From assembly GCF_001411555.2 (NCBI RefSeq), contig NW_023361429.1, forward strand, positions 153,481 through 217,480: DNA of 64,000 nucleotides. Reading direction: 5' to 3'. The notes beneath the pieces were generated by a model. That model had not been told where the DNA came from and did no database searches. It worked only from the letters and a program-made list of their open reading frames with translations. Each line of letters starts with the position of its first letter. The stretch's first letter is position 1. This DNA comes from Juglans regia (lineage: Eukaryota > Streptophyta > Magnoliopsida > Fagales > Juglandaceae). This document shows, one piece after another, positions 1-10,735 of the stretch. Both the position numbers and the translations under genes were made by a program.

Positions 1-3000
1 CACTCGACAAGATCTTAACTACACTTGATTAATAGTATTAGACACTTGGCACAAAGAGGAACCAAGAGATGGAAATGTAAAAGAAATCAAGGTGTAAGAT
101 CATGCCACCTAAGCAAAACCCTATTTGATTCAACAATCCAAATTGCGTCAAACCAAAGAGGGTTTCAACCCTAGTGAAATCTTAATACTTGAAATCTAAT
201 TGAAACCCCAAAATTTTGGAGGAAACCGAAACCCTAGACGGTTACCCTAAACCCTAAACTTTGATTTCCAAACCCTAAATGGATCTGATTTCTAGCATTG
301 TGTTTACTCACTTGATTAAATCACTTCCACTTGCTATTAATCCCTAAACTTCATGTTATGACATCATTATTCAATCTTTTAAACATTGAAAATTTTATTG
401 GATCAAGAAAACTTAGATTTGGACCTGATAGCATCTCAAACTGTAACCAAACCCTCTTAAAATCCCAAAATGAAGCCCATTCAGTTAAGGCCCATTAAGC
501 CGACAAATTTTGGCCACCTTGGCAAAGCTTCTTGAGGAAGTTTCCACCCACCCAAGGCTGACCACTCAATGCTCAAGACAGCCCTCAAATAGTCCTTGAT
601 GGGAAAGCAGAGACCACCTCACCACAGCCGCCTACACGACACCTCAAGGCAGCTCATACCATGGGCAGTTTGCCTTTTGTTTTGCCCAAGACTTCCATCA
701 CTCAAGTCTCACTCAAGGCCTCACTTCACTCTTTATAATGTGTAAGAGGTGTGTAGACCATTTCCACACTCATTTCATCCCTTTCACTCACATTCTTGGA
801 GAGAACACTTAGACTTTTCTCTCGGGCAGTTTTTTGAGCATTCTTCCTTACAATTTTTGAAGCATTTGTAAGTATATCTCTTAAAGCTTCTCTTTGAGTC
901 TAGTTTCTTTTGGTACCTTCTGTGTTTGATTTCGTAGTCTTTTGATTGGTCAAAAGTTGTTTTAACCATGGAAAAGTCATTCTGGGTAATAAATTGGATA
1001 GTATGTTATATTTTGAAGTTTTTGACCAAGGAAATGAAACTTGGTTTGAAATTTTTATGGAGTGTAGTTTACATGTTAAATGAATGTTTGTTAAGGATTT
1101 GTTGCATGTAATAAGCTTCTGATGAAATATTTTGTTAGATCTAGAAAGTTAGAAACTGGAAGAAGTAAAACAGTTTATGTTTAATGAAAGTTTGGACCTT
1201 TAGTGGTGTAATTTTACTCCAATTACTTTGATATTTTTATTTGATGATCATAAGCATTTGATCTACATGTTAGGATGTTTTTTTGAAGGTTTGAGGTATT
1301 GGTTTGTGAATATATGATTTTTATGCAAGAGAATACTCGGTTGGGTCAAACGTCTGATGATCTCAGCTAGATCCATGTTTTGGTTTATTTTTAGCCTTGT
1401 GATTTTTAGTTTAATGCTTGGATCTACTTTAGGAAATATTTTTGAGCCATATGATATTGTTTGTTTGAAGTTTGTTTTATCAAGGTATGTTTCGGATCAA
1501 GTGTTTGATCAAATCAAAGTTGGGAAAAAAATCATGTTTTTGTCTCAGTGTTGGAGCCAAGTGCTTCAAGTGAGATTTTGTGATTTTTGGTGACTTTTAT
1601 ATGTTGATTCAAAGCATGTTAGTTCTTAAGAGTACATTACGAACATGTTAGAAGAAAGTTTTTCAACTTTTGGAATTCTTAGAGATTTATTTTGGAAAGA
1701 GTCAAAAGCTTGAGATTTATGGGTTTGTGTTTTGATTAAAAGCTTGAATCTTTTTGCTTAAAAACTTTTGTGTTTTGTGATGTAGATATTGTTGGATGTT
1801 TTAAACATGTTTTGAGGCTAGGATATGAGGATCTTTGATGCAATATTTTGGTTTGAGCATAAGTTTTGAAGTTGGATGAAATTGCAACAAAATCAAGATA
1901 TATGACCTTTGTATTGTTTAGGATAAAATTTACATGAGAAATATAAATTGTGGTGATTTTTGGAGTTAGGATGTGAAATCCTTAAGTTAGGGGTAAAATT
2001 ATAATTTTACTCTAAGTTAGCATTTTTCATGTTAGTAAGTTATTAGAGATAAAGTTTCTAATATTTAAAATCTTTACTTGCACTTTCTCGTGTTTCGTAA
2101 TTTTTTTCTTGTAAACGCAATAATCACTGTAAGCTAGCTTCTAACTTACTTTCAGATTACTATGTATGTGTGATGTGTAAGGTAACTACTGCTTATGTAC
2201 TAATGTTTCCATGTATACCATGTTATTCCATGTCACTACATGTACTACTGTTACACATATTATATTTTGTCATGAAATATTTATCTGTCATGTAATGTTA
2301 TCTGTTACAATTATGTCACGTGATGAAATGTTATCTGTTATACATTATGTCATGTTACAAAATGTTATCTGTTATACATTATGTCATGTCACAAAATATT
2401 ATCTGTTACATATTATGCCATGTCATGTAATAGTTTTTTTATTACACGTTATGCCATATCACGTAATGATTTGTCTATTACACATTATGTCATGTCATGT
2501 AATATTTTTTTGTTACATGTTATGTCATGTTACATATTGTTTGTCTATTACATGTTATTCCATGTTACATATTGTTTGTTTGTTTCATGTTACGTCAAGT
2601 CATACATCTCACGTACATGTCAAGTTACGTTATGTCGGGTCATCTGTCTTTTTGTTTCATGTCACGTTCTATCTTGAGTTCAGAGTGCGTCTCGCAAACA
2701 TAATTTTCTCAGTCAGTCATGTATGGGATACTCGTGATGTAATCATTATGATTGTACGAGTATCTCCATTGTGAGGTACTTCTGGCATAATCATTTTGAT
2801 TATTAGAATACCTCTACTTAAATGCTCTTGATGTAATCATTTTGATTGTCAAAATATTACTAGGTACTCCTGATGTAATCATTCTAATTGTTAGTTTATC
2901 TCATTTAAAATACTCATTGTGAAATCATTTTGATTGTCTGAGTACCTCTGACAGAATATGTTGGGCAGAATCATTCTAATTGTTCACTATTCCTGATGAA

Positions 3001-3909
3001 ACAACTTGTGAAATCATTTTTTACTTTCAGAATTCATTTTAGTTTCACGTTCAATTTCAATTCATGTTATTTCACAATTAGTTTCATGTAACGTTATTTC
3101 AGTAAGTTCCAAATTCATGCATTTCATGTTCATGCTCATTTTGTTTTACGATCAATTCAATTCATGTCATGTCAAGTTCATGTTTCAGTTCAAGTTCAAG
3201 TTCCAGTTCATGTCATGTCAAGTTCAGTCCATGTTCAGTTTAAGTCATGTCAGCTCATTCCATGTTACAAGTTAAGTTATGCCATTCTTGTTTATGATTA
3301 TGATTATGCATTCATGCTTTTAATGTCATGCATGCATTTGTATATTGTATGTTAAGTTTCCTGTTAACTTGTATATTTGTACTTAAATCTCACTGTGGAA
3401 GTCCCAACTTCGATTCGCCCCCCCAAATGGTAGGCGATATGTCAGGATCAGGAGCGGAGCCGGGCCGACTGAAGGAGGTCGATTAGGTAGCGACGACGCG
3501 ATGCGAAACTCGTGACCTCCATGATTAGATTTGTAGATAGCATTATGGCATTGTTAGTCCATTTATACGAGTTGCTCGATGAACTAGCCCAATGATTATG
3601 TTTTGGTGATGTAATGATGGAGCTCTGTCTCCCATACCTTTGAGATTGCAGTCCTGTGAGCTCTAATCCTGGACAATTAGCATTTCAATATGTATGGATT
3701 ATGTTTTTTAAGTATTTGAGATATCTTTAGTTCGGTGCATAGTATTACTCAGGAAAGAATATTATCCGCTATGAATATTGTATACTGTTAGATACATGCT
3801 CGGCGCATTGAATCTTGAATTATCATGAACGAGGGCAGGTAACCTTATGTTGCATGTCCCGATACTTCATATGTCTGTTCGATTCCAAGTGGAATCTGGG
3901 GGCATCACA
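1..3909 (+). mobile_element. Diverged LTR of the 4.4-kb-LTR gypsy family (left end outside window)
   Basis: This stretch aligns, with many substitutions and indels, to the plus-strand LTR at 49182-53550, starting about 0.5 kb into that LTR. Shared landmarks are the 'gacacttggca' region near 45-55, the CATG-rich tract at 2210-3350, the 'ctcactgtgg.agtcccaact' block near 3390, and a terminus at 3901-3909 matching the other copies' ggcgtcaca end. No primer-binding site follows the terminus, whereas the younger copies have TGGTATCAGAGC there. It is therefore a solo LTR or a truncated element. The target duplication cannot be tested because the left end is missing. No open reading frame here looks real. 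Confidence 0.8.
2210..3350 (+). repeat. CATG-rich degenerate repeat tract inside LTR
   Basis: A purine-poor tract of loosely repeated units such as 'atgttatctgttacatta' and 'tatgtcatgtcatgt', packed with CATG, ACATGT and GTTACGT words. The same kind of tract lies at the same place in every LTR of this family (43190-44480 inverted, 51770-53045, 58600-59920). Long frames translated from it consist of Cys/His/Val/Met repeats and are compositional artefacts. Unit number and order differ between copies, which suggests slippage. Confidence 0.75.
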
Positions 3910-4128
3910 ATATTAAAGTTTAGTATAAGGAAATAATTATGATACTACCGTATGGTCTAAAGTTTGGACTAAAAGAGGTTAGAGTTCATCAGACAAAGTT
4001 TTGGTACAATATTTAGTCCAAACTAGGAAATGCCAGAGAGGATCGAACGGACACCCCATATCAAGTCTGGACGAAGAGAGGTCAGAGTGTCATGAACAAT
4101 ATTTGTGCATACCATCTCTAGTCCTGAC
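3910..4128. other. Short unannotated spacer
   Basis: AT-rich sequence after the LTR end. Imperfect copies of a motif containing 'gtctggac.aa.agaggt.agag' occur near 3957, 4065 and, rearranged, near 4185-4235. 'taccatctctagtc' near 4109 is partly complementary to 'agagatggta' near 4182. No gene is visible. Confidence 0.4.
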
Positions 4129-4809
4129 TACTATACACCAAAAATCGATTTACACTTGAAGTACCATCTCAATTTTGTACTTAGAGATGGTAGAGTGTTT
4201 CGAATGGATGTCTAGTCCTATGTTAGGTCTGGACTAATGCCCTGAGTCATTTGTGTAATAGGTCGAAAAATGTCATCGAATTTGCAATGAAAAATCTTCC
4301 GTTTGTAATACAAAGAAATAATGGCCACTTGAAGTAGATTTTGTTATGGTTGGTTGGAAAATGTAACGATATTTACATGGGAAATTATTTTCTAACAAAC
4401 ACCAACATTGTAAGTAGATAGTTTGTTGGTGAATGGGGTTAATATTTGCAATGAACATAATCGATGGCTATGGTTGTTGCAATTACAAATGTTATTTGAA
4501 GGAAAAAATTTCATGGCAAATATCTCAATTTATTTGCAACAAAATTAGATGGTTGCAATGTAAAATTAGGTATTTGCAATGAGTTGATTCATTGCAGTTA
4601 GATATTTTTATCGTTGGAATCAATAGCTTCCATTGTAATGTGTATTAGATTTGAGAAGTTGAACAAGAAAATGTCGTGACAATAGTCTCATTGTAAATAC
4701 AACAAATTCAAATGGTATCTCTGATATTATTGTAAAAGGGATCATTTTAACAACGATGATATTATCGTTGCAAAGTTTTTTGTCACGAAAACACGTATTT
4801 GTTATAGTA
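4129..4809. mobile_element. Possible small non-autonomous CACTA-like element
   Basis: The right end, read on the minus strand, is TACTATAACAAATACG, close to the plant CACTA terminus CACTATAACAAAT. The left end is TACTATACACCAAAAATCG. Between them is AT-rich sequence with repeated 'ttgcaatg' and 'ttgcaacga' words in both orientations, as in CACTA subterminal regions. No transposase and no 3-bp target duplication were found, so the limits are tentative. Confidence 0.35.
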
Positions 4810-4839
4810 AAATACATCATTTATAACGAGATATATTAC

Positions 4840-5402
4840 TGTTAATGCCTTAATTCGCAAAACAGGCCGGAATGGAGGAAATAATTATCCCCGACCCATG
4901 ATGGTGATTCAGGTCTCAATATGGTGTTCTTTGCGTTCATCCATAAAATATGTAATAAATAAACAAATAAAAATCAATATAGAAAGACATATGAATTTAC
5001 GTGGTTTGGCATAGTGCCTATGTTTAAGGATTTTTTGGAGACAAAATCCACTATAATGGGTGCTTTCACAATCTCTCATGGCTCACATATCTCACAATAT
5101 AATGAAGGAATTTAGGAAAGATCTTTTGGAGTCGTGTGTGATGGAGTTTGGACATAGGGAGCTTCTGTGTAAAGAGCTTGTGGAGAGTCCTCTTTTGTGG
5201 GGGATCTCCTCATATATATAGAGGTCTATTTCCTTGATTGAGTCCAGCTTGCCTTGTGAAACCTTTTCCTTTTAGAAGTCTAACTCACTTTCCTTTTAGG
5301 AGTTTGAGTCAACTTGTCCTATCTCTTCTTGATTTTATTTCTTAACTTGATTTTCGGCCTTATCTCGAGTTTAAATTATAGGCTGGTGATCTGACCCCTA
5401 CA
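4840..5402. repeat. 5' LTR (563 bp)
   Basis: Begins TGTTAATGCC and ends 'gacccctaca'. It matches 8696-9232 along its length with scattered substitutions plus a short extra segment near 5275-5340. A TATA-like 'tcatatatatag' lies at about 5210-5221. No convincing tRNA-complementary primer site was found directly downstream. Confidence 0.8.
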
Positions 5403-6149
5403 GATGCCTGCGATTCTTAAGGGCGATTTGTTGGACAAGAAGACATTGAGAATCTTCAAGTCAATAATCTACAAAACAAATTTTGAAAATTGATCCCTAG
5501 TTTCCCGTTTGGCCCCTAGTTTGCTATTCTATCCTTGGTTTTCTGTTTGATTTGTGTTAAGGGGTGAGGTGCTCAGCTTGGAGAGATAGATGAGAGATGT
5601 ACTCGACTACATTAGGTATGAGCATGGAGCTCTGCTTTGGTAGGAGGTGTACTCGACCGCATCAGGTGAGAGTATGGAGCTCTGCTTTGGTGGGAGATAT
5701 ACTTGACCGCATTAGGTGTGAGCGTGGAGCTCAATTTTGAATTTTTTTATTTGTGTAGATGTTTGCCATGAGAGATTGTTTATTGTCAGCGAATAGGCCA
5801 TATTTCCATGATTGGTTTTTTGTGTGTATTTTTGTAATCGTTTTTACTTTCGTTGGTAGTAGTGTATTTTCTGCCATCTTGGTGTAAATTCTTGTTGGTG
5901 TTCTCGTTTTGTTGTTTGTTGGTAGTAGTGGATTTTCTGCCCCTCGGTGTAAATTTCTATTGGTGTTCTCGTTTTGTTATTGGTAGTAACCCTCACTTAA
6001 GTGATTAGGGAGCCCATCGACCCTCTGGATCCATCGTAGGTGATTGCTAAGCTCATCGACTCGTTCCCGAAGGACACCTACGTGAGGCAGTTGTAAAACT
6101 CATAAGTTCTTTCTCGAAGGTAACCCATTGGTGGCAGTTGGAGCTAGAG

Positions 6150-6560
6150 GATGCCTCGACCGCTTAACTCTGGCGAGTGGACTATAGTGGGAGAGTTGCT
6201 CGACAGCGTACCCCTGGCAAGTGGCATAACTGGAGGGTTCCTCAACTGTGTAGCCTTGGCAAGAAGGTGTAGCGAGAGAGTCCCTACACTGCATAACCTT
6301 GGCGAATGGAGTGAAGTGGGAGAGTTGCTCGACCGCATAACTTTGGCAAGTGGCTTGACTGGAGGGTTCTTCGACCGTGTAGCCTTAGTGAGAAGATGTT
6401 GCAGGAAAGTTGCTCGACTACATAACGCTGGTGAGTGGAGTGTAGTGAGAGAGTTGCTCGACCACGTAACTCTGGAGAGGGATGTAGCGGGAGGATGCTC
6501 GACCCCATAACCTCGGCGACAAGAGTGTAGTGGGAGGATGGCCTCGACCGTGTTGGTGTT
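6150..6560. repeat. Higher-order tandem repeat in LARD-like element
   Basis: Units of roughly 43 bp built around 'gagttgctcgaccgcataac' and 'ctctggcgagtgga' repeat with variation. A longer period of about 130 bp is visible: 'agtgggagagttgctcgac'-type blocks occur near 6186, 6317 and 6445. Open frames on both strands across here are by-products of the repeat. Confidence 0.7.
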
Positions 6561-7194
6561 AAAGTTGAGCTCAATTGCAACTGCACTCTATTGTGGGAGC
6601 TAGGGCTCACCTTGTACCAAAATAAAAACCAAACAAGTTAGTTTAAATAATCCAAATCACAAGTTTGAGGATTGCAAACCTTGGCTATCTCGCTTGAGTG
6701 CGGTGAAGGCTGGTGACACATGAACAATGCCCGTTGGCAATCATGCTTTGTCAATGATGAGGACACGGGATGCCCGCAATACCGAATGGTTTGCTTTGAT
6801 CACAACAAATAAAGATGGTGAGCGATGCTTGAGAGGGGCTTTGCAGCTTGTGTTTCGTGCTAGGCAGGTGATTCCAACCGAATTATATTCTCGGGGTGTA
6901 CAACCACTAGGTTTCTCGTGGAACCTCGAAGAGCTTTGCTGGGAAAATCTTCCAAAAATTAAATTCGTTAGTAAAAATAAAATAACAAGTTTGAAAGAGA
7001 TAAACTAGAGTAATTTGGTTGTTACTTTCAATTCCTCTCAAATTTACATCGTTTACTAGTGGATAATTTTTGCATGGGAAAATTGTTCATCCTTGAGTGC
7101 TCTTGTAATTATGAAAATTATTCTGCCTCTGGATATTTTTGTTTGTTCATTGATCTCTTGAAAGTGAGGTGAGTTCAACTCCGATTCAAGTAGC

Positions 7195-7280
7195 TCGACT
7201 CTTTCTTCTTCTTCTTCTTCTTCTTCTTCTTCTTCTACTTCTTCTTCTTCTCTCTCTCTATCTCTCTCTCTCTTTCTTTT
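7195..7280. repeat. CTT/CT microsatellite
   Basis: A run of CTT triplets followed by CT dinucleotides, encoding only a poly-Leu artefact frame. Confidence 0.9.
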
Positions 7281-7319
7281 TATCGGACTATATCACCAAG
7301 CAAAATTCATGTGTAAGGG

Positions 7320-7790
7320 ACATTCTGCATGGCGAGCAACTAGCGAGGAACTCTTCGTGTGGTGAGCAACTGGTGAGGAACACTTTGCTGTGCATAACTG
7401 TCGAGGAACACTTCGTGTGGTGAGCAACTAGTGAGGAGCACTCTACGATGTGTAACTAAATAGGGACACTTCGTGTGGTGCGTAACCGACGAGCAAAACC
7501 TTGTGGGAGAGCAATTGGCGAGCAGCACACTGCAAAGAGCAACCGGCGAGGGACACTTAATGCGGTAAGCGAGGAACACTCCGTGTGGCGAGCAATCTGA
7601 TGACCAACACTATGTAAGCTAGAAACCGATGAGCAATGCTCTGGAAAATGCTTGTGGGACAAGCGAACCATGTGGGACTGAAGTCACTGTGGTGAACAAA
7701 CCCACTGTGGCAAGGAACCTTATAACGGTGAGAACCATTGGCGAGGAGCTTCAATGGAGTTTCGTTGGCGAGTAGCTATGCAACGGGAGT
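7320..7790. repeat. ~30-bp degenerate tandem repeat
   Basis: Repeated variants of 'gagcaactggtgaggaac' and 'acttcgtgtggtg' with a spacing of about 30 bp continue through most of this interval. They become more divergent to the right. No coding signature is present. Confidence 0.65.
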
Positions 7791-8466
7791 TCCGTAGTCC
7801 AGAACGTTCTTGCTAGCAACAGGAGCTCCAGTGCTTTCTGGTGTCTCCCTTTAAGCGTCGCCATTGCTAGTGGCTCTAGGCGTCCAAAACTCACAACATG
7901 CAGCTATGTTGGTATAATCTCCTATGGCGAGTGCTAGTGATGGTGGTGGAGAGTGATGGGGAACAAAGCCTCCGTGGTCAGGGACCATCTTGTCGGCGAA
8001 AGAAAATGCCAGTGAGCCAGGTGGCAGCCGGTGGCTGCACCGTCAAGGTGTACAATAACGTGCATTCTCTACCGTAGCTTTGTAACCGAAGCGATTGGCT
8101 TCCAGCATCAAGTAACCACCCCATTGACAACAGAAATCGCCGGTGATGCGGGTGGTGGCCACGCTCAAGGATGCCGGTGTGTGGGCCTCAAGTCACTCAT
8201 CAATCTTTGCCCTACTATGCAAGGAGTGCACAGTACGCTGCTGCCATGAGTGGCCGATGGAGAGCTCTGCCACCATTCTCTCAGCCATGCAGGGTTGCCG
8301 GCGTCAAACCCCACTGGGGCTATGGGGTGGTGGCTGCAAGTCCTACCTTGTAGGCGCCTTACGTGCACTGTGCATGGCACATGCGGAGTGCATGCTGCAC
8401 GTGCGTAGTGCCATGCTGTACGTTTATAGTGCATGTTGCAAATGCGATCTGCTTCCTTTGTTCTTT

Positions 8467-8528
8467 CTTTATATATATATATATATTTATATATTTATAT
8501 ATTTATATATTTATATATTTATATATTC
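8467..8528. repeat. AT microsatellite
   Basis: TATATATA followed by repeated 'tatattta' units. Confidence 0.9.
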
Positions 8529-8695
8529 TTTTTCTTTTTACCATTCACTGCAGTGTTAAGAGAATAAATAATATAGGAAATAGCAAAGTTGAGGAGATCT
8601 TATCTGGTTTTCCGAAGACAATCTCATGAGTCGGAGAATATCATTCTCCCAATTCTGGTGTAGAACATGTCTTCAATCCCACGGACGGTGCCAAT

Positions 8696-9232
8696 TGTTA
8701 ATGCCTTAATTTGCATGATAGGTTGGAATGGAGGAGAGTGTTATCCCCGACCCACGATGGTGATTTGGGCCTCGATATGGTGTTTTTCGCATTCATCGAT
8801 CAAATACGTAATAAATAAGTGTATAAAAATAAATAAATAAAGACACAGAAATTTACGTGGTTCAGCATAATGCCTATGTCTATGAGTTGTTTGGGAGGCG
8901 AAATCCACTATAATGGATGCTTTTACTATTTCTCATGATTCACATATTTCACAATACAATGGAGGAATTTAGGGAAGATCCTTTGGAGTCGCTGTGTGTG
9001 GTGGAGTTTGGGCATATGGAGCTCCTGTGTAGAGAGCTTGTGGAGAGTCCTCCTCTTTTGTGGAAGATCTCCTCATATATATACAGGTTTATTTCCTTGA
9101 TTGGGTCCAACTTGTCTTGTGAAGCCTTTTCCTTTTAGAAGTCTGAGTCCACTTGTCCTATCTCTTCTTGGTTTTATCTATTTTCGGCCTTATCTCGAGG
9201 CTAAAGTATAGACTGGTGATTTGACCCCGACA
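8696..9232. repeat. 3' LTR (537 bp)
   Basis: Begins TGTTAATGCC and ends 'gaccccgaca'. It is the direct-repeat partner of 4840-5402. It is preceded by 'acggacggtgccaat' rather than an obvious polypurine tract. Confidence 0.8.
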
Positions 9233-9802
9233 ATGACATTTATAATCTATATAGTGCAGGCATAAACAAATGTGTAAATAAATATTTTCTATCTTGATAC
9301 GACCCATAAGATCAAGCCCTTCCAACTTTTAGTATATCCACAACTATATGAACGCCACGTGGCCTCTTACACGAGCATTGCACCCCGTTGTCCTACACCA
9401 TTTCATGATGGCAAAATACTGGGTACGTAGATTGTCCATACAAAAATTCTGGACTCTTAACGATTTCCTGATTTGAGTTTTGACTCCCATTCCAAATTCC
9501 CAGTTTCCCAACTCTTATCAAAGTGAATTCAAATTGAGTATCAGAGCTCCAGAGGGTTTGTATAGCCCTATCTACAGAGATAACACATTATATATGTCAC
9601 CTAAGATTTCTGAATAGTTTGGGTTCCCTATGAGCATTTAATGGTATTTATCTATCTTTTCAAGAAGCTCATTCCTCAAATTTTTGTCCGATTTCAAGGA
9701 AAAAAATAGATACATAATATTAAATGGCCCTATAATATTTAATATTATTCGAAAAATTTATATGGGCAACATTAAATTCTGTAGGGTCTATTATGTGTCT
9801 CT
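9233..9802. other. Spacer between two LTR elements
   Basis: Moderately AT-rich sequence between the LARD-like element and the Athila-like 5' LTR. I see no gene, RNA gene or recognisable transposon, only AT-rich partly self-complementary sequence near 9720-9800. Confidence 0.5.
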
Positions 9803-10009
9803 TGATTAATGATAAAATTTGTTGATTTGTGCATAATTAAATGGCTTTGTTGAATGAAAAAAATAATTGGTTTTTTAAGGTGTAGATTTGTGTGTACAAT
9901 TGGGTGATTTTTGCCGTTTTAAATTTTTGGGTCTGTTTTGAAAATTTGTGATTTACGGTTTCCTTTTCTGGGTGGTTTCTGTGATTCTAGTAGCTAGGGT
10001 TGGCCTCTT

Positions 10010-10680
10010 ATGTCGCCCTTTGCCCCTCTGATGGCTTTGCCATCGGCGGCAAATGCCGGAAATGGCGATTCCTTGGTGTAGTCCTATGCATATGTGATTG
10101 CTAAGCCGGTGGACAATCCTTCGTTCAAAATGCCAATGCGATTTTCGGTGGATATTAACGGTGAATTGGGGATCATCTTTTCGGAACCAGAAATGGCTAA
10201 AGCGGCGGAAGATTATAAATTTCCCATTGTCATGAAGTTCATGCATGCCCAACCTTCGATTGATAACATTCGGTTGGACGTGGTAAAAAAGTGGGGTTTG
10301 CTGGAAATTCCAACGATCAATTTTATAGATGATTATCATGTCTTAATCCAGATGAAAAATGAATGTGATTTTGTGCATGGATCGGCACGTGAAGGAAGAA
10401 CGATGGAAGGAAATTCATTTTGGTTGTTTAAATGGACTAAGGAATTCGATTTACATAGAGAATCTCCATTGGCCCCTCAATGGATTGTTTTACCTAGTTT
10501 ACCAATGCATCTTTATCGACGTGATGCATTTGCGACAGATAACGCAACACTCGTTTCGGCTGGTATCTTTGGACAGATAATGCAACACTGAATCGAACTT
10601 GAGCGATGGGTGCAAGAATTTGTGTGGAAGTGGATTTGACTATGGAACCAATGAAAGGTTTCTACATTGTGGGTTCTTTG
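10010..10680 (+). pseudogene. LINE ORF1 remnant (DUF4283 domain)
   Basis: Reading from ATG at 10010 gives a short lead, a TAG at 10079, and then an open frame to 10591. That frame has the DUF4283 pattern of plant LINE ORF1 proteins: 'RLDVVKKWGLLEIPTI', 'DDYHVLI', 'LFKWTKEFDLH', 'APQWIVLPSLPMHLYR'. This domain belongs to the nucleic-acid-binding ORF1 proteins of plant L1 elements. A frameshift near 10530 breaks it. 'ICVEVDLTMEPMKGFYIVGS' then continues in another frame to about 10680. The downstream zinc-knuckle half is missing because of the internal deletion. Not functional. Confidence 0.75.
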
Positions 10681-10735
10681 ACAAAATGGGGTGAAGGGGA
10701 AAGAGGAAATTGCATTGGCGAGCTTGGTTGAAAAT

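Larger units (their letters stand above)
4840..9232. mobile_element. Non-coding LTR retrotransposon (LARD-like)
   Basis: Two direct repeats (4840-5402 and 8696-9232), both beginning TGTTAATGCC and ending in CA, flank about 3.3 kb of internal DNA. The 5-bp flanks are attac (4835-4839) and atgac (9233-9237), a target duplication with one mismatch. The internal region has no recognisable gag or pol. It holds tandem repeats (6150-6560, 7320-7790), a pyrimidine microsatellite and AT repeats. Frames such as 6727-7008 match nothing I know. Absence of coding plus intact LTR organisation fits a large retrotransposon derivative mobilised in trans. Each LTR has a TATA-like 'catatatata' (near 5212 and 9073), which favours plus orientation. 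Confidence 0.75.

Noticed and set aside
2211..2774. 187-codon frame rich in Cys/His/Val/Met in the CATG tract
   Set aside because: Translation of a low-complexity repeat. Similar frames arise in all frames and copies, and no domain is visible.
6284..6610. Overlapping frames on both strands at 6100-6610
   Set aside because: They follow the 43-bp tandem repeat, whose unit happens to lack stops. Not a gene.
8143..8559. 138-codon frame with poly-Tyr/Ile end
   Set aside because: It runs into an AT microsatellite and lies in the non-coding interior of the LARD-like element.
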